Part shown: positions 1 to 5,944 of the stretch, in pieces
Layout: each line of letters starts with the position of its first letter
How positions within the stretch are numbered: position 1 is the first letter of the stretch
From: a bacterium
GTDB taxonomy: Bacteria > Planctomycetota > UBA1135 > UBA2386
Length of the DNA: 5,944 bases
NCBI GenBank assembly: GCA_011051855.1
Contig: DRKG01000349.1
Location: 1-5,944, forward strand
Direction of reading: 5' to 3'
Program-made: the position numbers and the translations under genes
Notes under the pieces: model-generated
Databases searched by the model: none
Told to the model about the DNA's origin: nothing
Seen by the model: only the letters and a program-made list of their open reading frames with translations

Positions 1-1
1 G

Positions 2-664
2 GACCTGCTCATGGTCGATGGCAGTGTCGCACAGGCTACCGGGCTGTACGAGCAGGTGGTTGCGATGCTCGATCCGCGTGATCGAGAGCGGCGCTCCATT
101 CGTGGGTCCGCGATGGGCATGCTGGCAGTCCGGTGGCGTGATGCCGGCGACCTCGAGCAGGCGCGCCGGTGGATCGAACGCGCGCAGAAGGAGTTCCGCA
201 TCGACGTTCAGGACGAGAGTTGTCGCGACGGCCTGCTGTCCGCGAACATGACCAGCGCGACGATTCTCGCCGAGGCGGGAGATCCGCAGGCGGCGGTGCA
301 GCTACTGCGGAGTGAGCTGGGCAGGTTTGCGACGGCTGGGCCCGGGCTCGTTCGGCAGGCCCACTTGCGCGCGCACTTCGATCGGGTGTTGGCGAACTGT
401 CTGCTGATGGCGGGCCGTCGCGACGAGGCGCTGCCGATCCTCGATGCCGGTGTCGAGCGCTGCCGTGCTCTGCTGGCGCGGGACGAGTCGGACCGCGGCG
501 CCGCTTACAGGCTGATCGAGATGTTGATGCTACGCGAACGCGTGCACGGCGAGGCGACGGGGGAGAGTGACTCCGATCGCGTGGAGGCCGCAGCGATCGC
601 GGCGCAGTACGGCTTCGCGTCGCATGCAAACCCGGCTCCGTCCGCGCACCGCCTACCCCGTTGA
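2..664 (+). CDS. TPR-like helical-repeat protein, C-terminal fragment (5' end outside window)
   Basis: The reading frame is open to the left edge (Asp-Leu-Leu precede the first in-window ATG at 11), so this is the C-terminal 220 residues of a longer protein and ATG 11 is probably not the start. Counting from that Met, I see about three helix-turn-helix units of TPR type: residues 33-62 (small residue, then AGDLEQARRW), 76-105 (AEAGDPQAAVQLL) and 121-155 (MAGRRDEALPIL). Each has the A-G-[DR]-x-[DEQ]-A turn typical of TPRs. The last 40 residues are acidic then Pro/Ala-rich and look disordered. TPR arrays bind proteins; no enzymatic motif is visible here. In several bacterial groups such arrays form the tail of Ser/Thr kinases encoded near ECF sigma factors, so a kinase tail is a reasonable guess, but the kinase domain would lie outside the window. 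The gene converges on the sigma-factor gene with a 6-base gap. That it is a real gene is likely; its function is unknown. Confidence 0.72.
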   Translation, partial: DLLMVDGSVAQATGLYEQVVAMLDPRDRERRSIRGSAMGMLAVRWRDAGDLEQARRWIERAQKEFRIDVQDESCRDGLLSANMTSATILAEAGDPQAAVQLLRSELGRFATAGPGLVRQAHLRAHFDRVLANCLLMAGRRDEALPILDAGVERCRALLARDESDRGAAYRLIEMLMLRERVHGEATGESDSDRVEAAAIAAQYGFASHANPAPSAHRLPR

Positions 665-670
665 CTGCGG

Positions 671-1240
671 CTATGGTGACAGCAGACCGTGGGGCAACTG
701 GCTCTGTAGGCGTCGCAACAGGCGGCGCCAGCGACTCTCGGCGGCGATTCCGCTGATTCCCAATCGCTGGCCGATCTCCCGGTAGGGCAAGCCGTCGAGG
801 CCGCGCCACGCAACGAGCCGGCGTTCGTCTTCTTCGAGGGCGTCGACAGCGGCGAGCAGGATGGCGCGACTCTCGGTTCGGCTGGCTGCACTGACGACCG
901 TTGTCTGGGGATCCTTCGGTTCGCGTTGTTCGTCGCCGCCGATCGGGGACGGTCGGGAACGCAACTTGCGCAGTTGCTCGCGCAGCACGTTGTTGCAGAT
1001 GCCTCGTAGCCAACCCCGGAAGCTGCCGGCCTGCGGATCGAATGTCGGATAGGCCGCGAAGGCGCGCGCCCAGATCTCCTGTAGGAAGTCCTCGAGCGGG
1101 ATCCAACGCCGCAGTCGCGGTGACACGTGCAGTGCCGCCCACAGCGCGACCTGAGGCGCGACGCGGCGGTAGGCAGCTCCGAAGCCTTCGCTGGAGTGGC
1201 CGTGCGCGTCGCGGCGCAACAGTCTCGCCGTGGTGTCCAC
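671..1240 (-). CDS. ECF-type RNA polymerase sigma-70 factor
   Basis: This 189-residue protein has the two-domain layout of an extracytoplasmic-function sigma factor, which directs core RNA polymerase to a specific promoter set. Region 2 spans roughly residues 22-93. It contains the region 2.2 core-binding helix EDFLQEIWARAF (50-61), then TFDPQAGSFRGWLRGICNNV (66-85) and a basic stretch through 95, covering the -10 recognition part. A charged linker (about 96-125) leads to region 4 (128-182), with the helix-turn-helix LPYREIGQRLGIS (151-163) and a basic recognition helix for the -35 element. The start is GTG at 1238-1240. It is the first usable start in the frame, and no convincing Shine-Dalgarno precedes it, so the exact N-terminus is uncertain. 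The length is normal. The D-P-x-x-G-S-F-R-x-W-L pattern recalls ECF factors abundant in Planctomycetes and some Proteobacteria. No anti-sigma gene is visible beside it. The gene lies downstream of the M48 protease on the same strand, but 165 bases away. Confidence 0.9.
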   Translation of the reverse strand: MDTTARLLRRDAHGHSSEGFGAAYRRVAPQVALWAALHVSPRLRRWIPLEDFLQEIWARAFAAYPTFDPQAGSFRGWLRGICNNVLREQLRKLRSRPSPIGGDEQREPKDPQTTVVSAASRTESRAILLAAVDALEEDERRLVAWRGLDGLPYREIGQRLGISGIAAESRWRRLLRRLQSQLPHGLLSP

Positions 1241-1405
1241 GTTGCCACGATAGCTCGGTAGCCAGCTACGGCAAGCCGGCCACCGGGGCGTGCGGTAGGG
1301 GGAAGCGCGAATCGGGCGCAGCGAACGGACGCCATAGGCGGCCGCTCTTCTGCGGCACGGGCGTGGATGGCGCGCGCCGGGGCGCTGGTTCGTGCATCGT
1401 CCGGG
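1241..1405. other. Intergenic gap between protease stop and sigma-factor start
   Basis: These 165 bases would hold the promoter of the sigma-factor gene (minus strand) and any terminator for the protease gene. I found only trivial inverted repeats, such as GTAGC-CA-GCTAC at 1258-1269 with a two-base loop. There is no hairpin followed by a T-run and no clear -35/-10 pair. The sigma reading frame stays open through this gap but has no start codon in it. Confidence 0.4.
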
Positions 1406-2215
1406 TCAGCGCCCGACGGCGCCCGGATCGACCTTCTTGGTCGGCTTGGGCTGCCAGTTCTTTTCTTCTTCGAGCAGGGTCGGGATCAGTTGGCGAAGCT
1501 TCTCGGCGCGCGCTTTCGGGTCGGGGTGGGTGCTCATCCATTCGGGCGAGCGGCTGCCGCCGGCCATCGCGGCCATGCGTTCCCACAGACGCGGCGCTTC
1601 CCACGGGTCGAAGCCGGCGCGGATCGCGTAGCGCATGCCTACGACATCGGCCTCGGTCTCGTGGTCGCGGCTGAACGGCAGCATCACGCCGTACTGCGCA
1701 CCGGCGCCGAGCACGGTCATCAGCGTGCCCTTCTGGTTCGCGGTCATGTCGGTCATGCCCAGGCCGAGGTTGGCGATCTCCATCGCGACGTTGCTGAGCG
1801 CGCTCTGGGTCATGCGTTTGCCGCCGTGGCGCATGGTGGCGTGGGCGACCTCGTGACCGAGCACCGCCGCGAGGCCGTTCGTCGGATCGCCCGAGGCATC
1901 GCGGCACAGCGGCAGGATGCCGGTGTAGACGGCGATGCGGCCGTTCGGCAGGCAGAACGCGTTCGGCACGTCGTCGGCCTTCAGCAGCCGCGCCTGCCAG
2001 GGAAAGTCCTCGTCGGCGGCGCGCGTGATCCGGCGCGCCACCTCCTGCACGAGGTCGTAGTCGGGGCCGCTCTCGACCACCGGGTACTGGCCGCACGCCT
2101 CGTCGTAAGCGGCGACGCTGAGCGGCTCGAGCTGTTCGTCGGAGTAGAGATTCAGGTTGGCGCAGCCGGCGAGCAGTGCGACCGACAGCAGGGAGGCGCG
2201 GGCGAGGAAACGCAT
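1406..2215 (-). CDS. M48-family zinc metalloprotease, outer-membrane-type lipoprotein (LoiP/YcaL-like)
   Basis: This 269-residue protein begins with a lipoprotein signal peptide: a basic n-region (MRFLAR), a hydrophobic core, and lipobox LAGC with the lipidated Cys at residue 18. The +2 residue is Ala, not Asp, which favours outer-membrane sorting. The mature protein is a gluzincin protease. HEVAH at 121-125 supplies two zinc ligands and the catalytic Glu, and the third ligand is Glu186 in the M48 E-x-x-A-D motif (186-190). The C-terminal STHPDPKAR motif (228-236) is typical of periplasmic M48 proteins. Length and order match E. coli LoiP and YcaL, which degrade damaged envelope proteins; that role here is inferred. 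A Lys- and Pro-rich tail (253-265) ends the protein. An in-frame ATG three codons upstream (2222-2224) is an alternative start; both give a workable signal peptide and neither has a strong ribosome site. Further upstream extension would run antisense through the thiolase gene and is unlikely. The gene is divergent from the thiolase gene. Confidence 0.93.
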   Translation of the reverse strand: MRFLARASLLSVALLAGCANLNLYSDEQLEPLSVAAYDEACGQYPVVESGPDYDLVQEVARRITRAADEDFPWQARLLKADDVPNAFCLPNGRIAVYTGILPLCRDASGDPTNGLAAVLGHEVAHATMRHGGKRMTQSALSNVAMEIANLGLGMTDMTANQKGTLMTVLGAGAQYGVMLPFSRDHETEADVVGMRYAIRAGFDPWEAPRLWERMAAMAGGSRSPEWMSTHPDPKARAEKLRQLIPTLLEEEKNWQPKPTKKVDPGAVGR

Positions 2216-2224
2216 GACGCCCAT

Positions 2225-2300
2225 CTTACGGCGCTCTGCGCGGCAGGCCATCGGAGCTTTCCCCGCGCCCGGCGGCCCGAAACTTGCGTCCGGCTGCACC
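2225..2300. promoter_or_regulatory. Divergent intergenic region between protease and thiolase genes
   Basis: About 76 to 103 bases, depending on the starts chosen, separate two divergent genes, so promoters for both the leftward protease and the rightward operon must lie here or overlap the coding ends. I see no clear sigma-70 -35/-10 pair; the most -35-like string on the plus strand, TTGCGT at 2284-2289, is too close to the starts to serve either of them. No convincing operator palindrome was seen. The assignment rests on gene orientation only. Confidence 0.45.
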
Positions 2301-2318
2301 ATGGCCGATGCTCCGCGG

Positions 2319-3518
2319 ATGCAAACGGATTTGGTCATTGTCGGCGGTGCTCGCACCGCGATGGCGGAGTACTCGGGAACGCCCGGGTTCGGCAAGTTCA
2401 AGGACGTCTCGGCGATCGAGCTCGGCGCGCACGCCGCCCGGGCGGCGTTGGAGCGCTGCGGCGTCAAGCCGGAGATGGTCGACGAGACCTTCGTCGGCAA
2501 CGCCTCGCAGTCGTCGAGTGACGCGATCTACGGTGCCCGCCACGTCGCGCTGAAGGCCGGCGTGCCGGTCGACAAGCCGGCCTTGACCGTCAACCGGTTG
2601 TGCGGCTCGGGTATCCAGTCGGTGGTGTCGGCCGCACACTCGATGCTGCTCGGTGAGTCGAAGCTGTGTCTCGCCGGCGGCATGGAGAACATGAGCCAGG
2701 TGCCGCACGTGATCCGCGGTGCGCGCGAAGGCTTCCGCTTCGGCATGGAGCCGAAGATCGAGGACCTGTTGTTCGCGGCGCTCTACGACCCGTTCTGCAA
2801 GTTCTTCATGGCGCAGACCGCCGAGAACGTCGCCAGCAAGCTCGAGATCTCGCGCGAGGAGCAGGACGAATACGCGCTGCGCAGCCACCAACTCGGCGCC
2901 GCCGCGGTCCAGGCCGGCAAGTTCGCCGCCGAGATCGCGCCGCTGACGGTCCAGCGCGGCAAGAAGGAGTTCGTCGTCGATTCCGATGACCACATCAAGC
3001 CGGAGACCACGCTCGAAGCGCTCAGCAAGCTGCGGCCCGCGTTCGGCAAGGACGGCACGGTGACCGCCGGCAACGCGTCGGGCATCGTCGACGGGGCGGC
3101 GATGTTGGTGGTGACCACCGCCGAGCACGCCAAGGAGCTCGGCCTGACCGCCAAAGCGAAGATCCGTTCGTGGGGCATCGCCGGCGTGCCGCCCGAGATC
3201 ATGGGCATCGGCCCGGTGCCTGCGATCCGGCAGGCGTGCGACAAGGCCGGGCTGAAGGTCGCGGACCTCGACCTGATCGAGATCAACGAGGCATTCAGCG
3301 CGCAGTACCTCGGTTGCGAGAAGGAGCTCGGCCTCGATCGCGACAAGTGCAACGTCAACGGTGGCGCGATCGCGCTCGGCCACCCGCTCGGTGCGACCGG
3401 TACCCGGTTGTTGCTGACGTTGGTGCGCGAGATGGAGGAATCGGGCAAGTCGCTCGGCTGCGCGTCGGCCTGCATCGGCGGCGGCCAGGGCATCGCGATG
3501 ATCCTGGAGCGGGTCTGA
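2319..3518 (+). CDS. Thiolase family protein (acetyl-CoA C-acetyltransferase type)
   Basis: This 399-residue protein is a full-length thiolase, the family that condenses two acyl-CoAs or cleaves 3-ketoacyl-CoA in the cytosol. All catalytic elements are present: acyl-accepting Cys95 in NRLCGSGIQSV (92-102), NEAF at 323-326, the catalytic His355 in GGAIALGHPLGATGTR (348-363), and the second Cys385 in CIGGGQG (385-391). The N-terminal LVIVGGARTAM (5-15) and GNASGIVDGAA (251-261) are also classic. Sequence cannot separate biosynthetic acetoacetyl-CoA synthesis from beta-oxidation-type 3-ketoacyl-CoA cleavage. The start at 2319 places Met four residues before the first beta-strand, as in relatives. 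ATG 2301 would add six residues (MADAPR) and cannot be excluded, since neither start has a clear Shine-Dalgarno. The frame is open further upstream, but that extension is antisense to the protease signal peptide. The TGA stop overlaps the next ATG by one base, so this is the first gene of a coupled operon. Confidence 0.95.
   Translation: MQTDLVIVGGARTAMAEYSGTPGFGKFKDVSAIELGAHAARAALERCGVKPEMVDETFVGNASQSSSDAIYGARHVALKAGVPVDKPALTVNRLCGSGIQSVVSAAHSMLLGESKLCLAGGMENMSQVPHVIRGAREGFRFGMEPKIEDLLFAALYDPFCKFFMAQTAENVASKLEISREEQDEYALRSHQLGAAAVQAGKFAAEIAPLTVQRGKKEFVVDSDDHIKPETTLEALSKLRPAFGKDGTVTAGNASGIVDGAAMLVVTTAEHAKELGLTAKAKIRSWGIAGVPPEIMGIGPVPAIRQACDKAGLKVADLDLIEINEAFSAQYLGCEKELGLDRDKCNVNGGAIALGHPLGATGTRLLLTLVREMEESGKSLGCASACIGGGQGIAMILERV
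3506..3509 (+). promoter_or_regulatory. Ribosome binding site for the fused hydro-lyase gene
   Basis: GGAG lies inside the end of the thiolase gene, 8 bases before the ATG at 3518. It supports that ATG as the start of the next gene, even though the frame is open much further upstream. With the one-base TGATG overlap, it suggests translational coupling. Confidence 0.65.
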
Positions 3519-5485
3519 TGCGCGAGGGTACGGTGAAGTTCGAAGGCCGGATCCTCTATCTGACCGAGGACGAGGCGCTGCTGCGGGCGCAGCTCTACGA
3601 CGGCGTCGACCTGCCGGACGGCAAGGACCGCAAGCTGATCGACAACATCTCGACCGACGAGCTGACGCCCGGCTGGGTCTGCTATTACTACGACGAGACG
3701 TTGGCGCGCTACTGCTTGGTGGGCCTGCGCGGCGGCGTGGTCGAGAAAGACGCGATCAAGAACGGCGGCTTCTCGGTGATCGTCAGCGGCGTTTCGAAGG
3801 GTTGCGGCAGCTCGCGTGAGACCGCGCCGTTCAGCGAGTTGAAGGCCGGCGTGCAGCTCGTCATCGCCAGGAACATCGAGAAGATCTACGGCCAGAACTG
3901 CCAGAACATCGGCCTTCTGACGTCGACCGACTTCTCGCTGATCGACCGCATCCAGAACGGCGAGGCGATCCCGATCGAGGAGTTCACCAAGGGGCTCGAC
4001 CCGATCGCGGCGGAGATCGTGCGCCACGGCGGGTTGTTCGCCTACAACAAGGCGCGGCTCGCCGGCGACACCGCACCGCCGTCGATCGCGACCGCAGAGC
4101 GGCCGATGACGCTGTGCGAGAAGATCATCAGCCAGCGCGCGATCGCCGACGCCAAGACCGGCGAGCTCGGGGTGCCGGCGGTGCGGCCGGGCGACGCGCT
4201 GTTCGTGCGCACCGACGTGCGTTTCAGCCACGAGTACGTGACCCCGATGGCCGAGGCGCTGTTCAAGATGGGGCTCGGCGAGGATGCGCAGATCAACGAT
4301 CCGGCTTCGGTGTTCGCGTTCCGCGACCACCTGACGTTCCTCGACCGCGTGATGCCGCAGCAGCACGTCGACATGGGGCTGAAGGAGCAGGCCGCGTCGC
4401 TGGCGACGGTGCAGGAGGCGTTCACCCACAAGCAGGGCGTCAAGCTCTACGGCGAGGTCGAGCGCGACGGCACGACCGTCGGTTCGGAGGGCATCTGCCA
4501 CAACATCGTCATCGAGGATCTCGCCGAGCCGGGCCAGCTCGTGATCGGCACCGACAGCCACACCTGCATGGCCGGCGCGCTCGGCTGCTTTGCGTTCGGC
4601 GTCGGTTCGACCGACATGGCGAACAGTTGGTTCACCAAGGACGTGCGCGTCAAGGTGCCGGAGTCCGTGCGGGTCAACCTGACCGGTGAGCTGCGCGCCG
4701 GCGTCTCTGCCAAGGACGTGATGTTGCACCTGCTCAGCGACGCGTTCTTCAAGAGCGGCGAGGGCATCGGCAAGGTGCTCGAGTTCGCCGGTCCGGGCAC
4801 GATGGCATTGCCGCTCGACGAGCGCGCGACGCTGACCAACATGGCGGTCGAGGCCGGTGGCTTCACCGGCATCATCGAAGCCGACGAAGTGGTGGTGGAG
4901 CACATCCACGCGCTGCGCGGCGCCGACAAGGACCGCCTGCGCCAGCAGATCGTCAAGGCGGACGAGGGCGCCAGCTACTGCAAGACGTTCGACATCGATC
5001 TCGGCGACGTCGTGCCGACGATCGCCACGCCGGGCGATCCGCGCAACGGCGTCGCGCTCGACGCGTTCCGGCGCGAGCACGGCGAAGTGCGCTGCGACAT
5101 CGCCTACGGCGGCTCGTGCACCGGCGGCAAGAAGGCCGACATGGACATGTATGCCGAGGTCGTGCGCAAGGCGATCGCCAAGGGGCGCACGCTGCAGGCG
5201 AAGACCTACATCCAGTTCGGCAGCCAGCGCATCCGCGGCTACGCCGAGAAGATGGGCTACGTCGAGCTGTTCGAGAACGCCGGCGTCGAGTTGATCGACC
5301 CGAGCTGCGGTGCGTGCATCAAGGCCGGACCCGGCGTGTCGTTCGCGCCCGACGAGGTCACGGTATCGGCGATCAACCGCAACTTCCCCGGCCGTTCGGG
5401 GCCCGGCCAGGTGTATCTGGCGAGCCCCTACGTGGTCCTCGCCAGCGCGTTCCTCGGCCGCGTCGGTGGCCCGGACGAACTGTAG
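3518..5485 (+). CDS. Fused aconitase/3-isopropylmalate dehydratase-family hydro-lyase, swivel domain first
   Basis: This 655-residue protein joins both halves of a [4Fe-4S] hydro-lyase, a family that isomerises or hydrates hydroxy-acids such as citrate or isopropylmalate. Residues 1 to about 180 form the LeuD-like swivel domain: DNISTDELTPG (42-52) and the substrate-loop motif GCGSSRE (95-101). A Pro/Ala linker (about 181-196) leads to the LeuC-like part from MTLCEKI (197). This includes SHEYVTP (237-243), DHLTFLD (270-276), GICH (325-328) and TDSHT (345-349). The three cluster ligands are present: Cys534 in GGSCTGGKK, and Cys597 and Cys600 in PSCGAC. SAINRNFPGRSGPG (617-630) is the usual aconitase-family arginine loop. 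The order, small domain before large, is the reverse of aconitase A and fungal Leu1. It resembles AcnB without the N-terminal HEAT domain. Homologues tend to be labelled only as aconitase family or IPM dehydratase. No leucine-pathway partner (leuA, leuB) is in view, so the substrate is open. The family assignment is very secure; a precise EC number is not. Confidence 0.92.
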   Translation: MREGTVKFEGRILYLTEDEALLRAQLYDGVDLPDGKDRKLIDNISTDELTPGWVCYYYDETLARYCLVGLRGGVVEKDAIKNGGFSVIVSGVSKGCGSSRETAPFSELKAGVQLVIARNIEKIYGQNCQNIGLLTSTDFSLIDRIQNGEAIPIEEFTKGLDPIAAEIVRHGGLFAYNKARLAGDTAPPSIATAERPMTLCEKIISQRAIADAKTGELGVPAVRPGDALFVRTDVRFSHEYVTPMAEALFKMGLGEDAQINDPASVFAFRDHLTFLDRVMPQQHVDMGLKEQAASLATVQEAFTHKQGVKLYGEVERDGTTVGSEGICHNIVIEDLAEPGQLVIGTDSHTCMAGALGCFAFGVGSTDMANSWFTKDVRVKVPESVRVNLTGELRAGVSAKDVMLHLLSDAFFKSGEGIGKVLEFAGPGTMALPLDERATLTNMAVEAGGFTGIIEADEVVVEHIHALRGADKDRLRQQIVKADEGASYCKTFDIDLGDVVPTIATPGDPRNGVALDAFRREHGEVRCDIAYGGSCTGGKKADMDMYAEVVRKAIAKGRTLQAKTYIQFGSQRIRGYAEKMGYVELFENAGVELIDPSCGACIKAGPGVSFAPDEVTVSAINRNFPGRSGPGQVYLASPYVVLASAFLGRVGGPDEL

Positions 5486-5487
5486 GA
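5484..5487 (+). promoter_or_regulatory. Ribosome binding site favouring GTG 5493 as SGNH hydrolase start
   Basis: AGGA overlaps the TAG stop of the hydro-lyase gene. It lies 5 bases before GTG 5493 but only 2 bases before GTG 5490, so the second GTG is the better start. The close spacing suggests continued read-through within one operon. Confidence 0.45.
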
Positions 5488-5492
5488 CCGTG

Positions 5493-5944
5493 GTGGCGGG
5501 GACCGATCCGAGTTCCGCGCGTCCGCGCCGTCGCCGCCGGCTGCTGTTCGCCGGCGTGGCGCTCGCGCTCGGGCTGACGCTCGCGCTGGCCGCGGTCGAG
5601 ACCTGGCTGCGCGTGTTCGATCCGATCGGCCTCAGCTACCCGGGCGAGTCGCTGCACTACTTCACCACGGCGATCCGCTACGAATGGGAGGGTTTGCCGC
5701 CGGCTGCGCCGGGCGAACTCCCCGAAGGCCTCGACCTCGATGGGCTGTTGTTCCGGCACAAGCCGAACCTCGACGTGTCGATCGGCAGATTCCGGCTGCG
5801 CACGAACTCGCTTGGTTTGCGCGGCCCCGACGTCGCCGTGCCGAAACCGCCGGGCACGTTCCGCATCGTGATGCTCGGCGATTCGGTGACGTTCGGCTGG
5901 GGCGTCGACGACGAGGTGACGTTCGCTCGCCGGCTCGAGACCGA
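5493..5944 (+). CDS. Membrane-anchored SGNH/GDSL hydrolase, N-terminal fragment (3' end outside window)
   Basis: The frame stays open from GTG 5493 to the right edge and gives the first 150 residues. An Arg-rich cytoplasmic segment (10-16) precedes a hydrophobic helix of Leu, Ala and Val (about 17-36), so the protein is probably a signal-anchored, N-in membrane protein with its catalytic domain outside the cytoplasm. Next comes a region containing RTNSLGLRGPDV (103-114), a motif often found just before the catalytic block in this group. The block I nucleophile motif follows, MLGDSVTFGWGV (127-138), with Ser131 as the expected nucleophile. The remaining catalytic residues (block III Asn and block V Asp-His) lie beyond the window. 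SGNH enzymes are esterases or acyltransferases, and anchored ones often act on cell-surface or exported polysaccharide. The substrate here is unknown. The gene begins 7 bases after the hydro-lyase stop (4 if GTG 5490 is used), so it is probably co-transcribed, though no functional link is evident. Confidence 0.85.
   Translation, partial: MAGTDPSSARPRRRRRLLFAGVALALGLTLALAAVETWLRVFDPIGLSYPGESLHYFTTAIRYEWEGLPPAAPGELPEGLDLDGLLFRHKPNLDVSIGRFRLRTNSLGLRGPDVAVPKPPGTFRIVMLGDSVTFGWGVDDEVTFARRLET

Noticed and set aside
36..1142. A 368-residue open frame on the minus strand
   Set aside because: The product is rich in Arg, Pro, Ala and Ser with no domain, and it overlaps both the TPR gene and the sigma gene in another frame. 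It is a GC-rich shadow.
1251..1269. Short inverted repeats TAGCT/AGCTA and GTAGC/GCTAC as a possible operator or terminator
   Set aside because: The arms are five bases, one loop is only two bases, and there is no T-run. This is within chance for such sequence.
2216..2500. N-terminal extension of the protease to an upstream start at 2500
   Set aside because: The extra 95 residues would bury the lipoprotein signal peptide inside the protein and overlap the thiolase gene antisense. The start at 2215 or 2224 makes biological sense.
1367..2521. A 384-residue open frame on the plus strand opposite the protease
   Set aside because: It is antisense to a clear M48 lipoprotein and runs into the thiolase in the wrong frame. 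The product is His/Arg/Gly/Val-rich without motifs.
2226..3383. A 385-residue minus-strand frame opposite the thiolase
   Set aside because: It has antisense-type composition (Arg, Asp, Leu, His) and no recognisable domain; the thiolase on the other strand is complete.
2783..5080. A 765-residue open frame on the minus strand
   Set aside because: It lies antisense to the thiolase and hydro-lyase genes, whose catalytic motifs are intact. Its product is His/Arg/Val/Asp-rich low-complexity sequence with no family motif, as expected from antisense of GC-rich codons.

Overview
This is a GC-rich bacterial window with strong G/C third-position bias in every gene. An outer-membrane-type lipoprotein protease points to a Gram-negative cell. 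The sigma factor and the fused aconitase-family enzyme resemble, from memory, proteins of Proteobacteria, Myxococcota and Planctomycetes-like lineages. The sequence alone does not settle the phylum.

Layout. Bases 2-664 (+) hold the C-terminal end of a TPR-like helical-repeat protein, cut by the left edge. Six bases later, tail to tail, comes an ECF-type sigma-70 factor (671-1240, -). After a 165-base gap lies an M48 zinc metalloprotease lipoprotein (1406-2215, -). About 100 bases separate it from a divergent rightward cluster: a thiolase (2319-3518), then a fused aconitase/3-isopropylmalate-dehydratase-family enzyme (3518-5485) overlapping the thiolase stop by one base, then the N-terminal part of a membrane-anchored SGNH/GDSL hydrolase (from about 5493, cut by the right edge).

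How the genes may work together. The left half looks regulatory and envelope-related: sigma factor, TPR protein that may be the tail of a larger signalling protein, and periplasmic protease. The right half is a metabolic operon. The thiolase and the [4Fe-4S] hydro-lyase are translationally coupled, so they probably serve one pathway, but the substrate cannot be read from sequence. The most notable protein is the 655-residue hydro-lyase. Its small swivel domain (LeuD-like) lies before the Fe-S catalytic domains (LeuC-like), the reverse of aconitase A and of fungal Leu1. No RNA genes, mobile elements, CRISPR arrays or notable repeats were seen.
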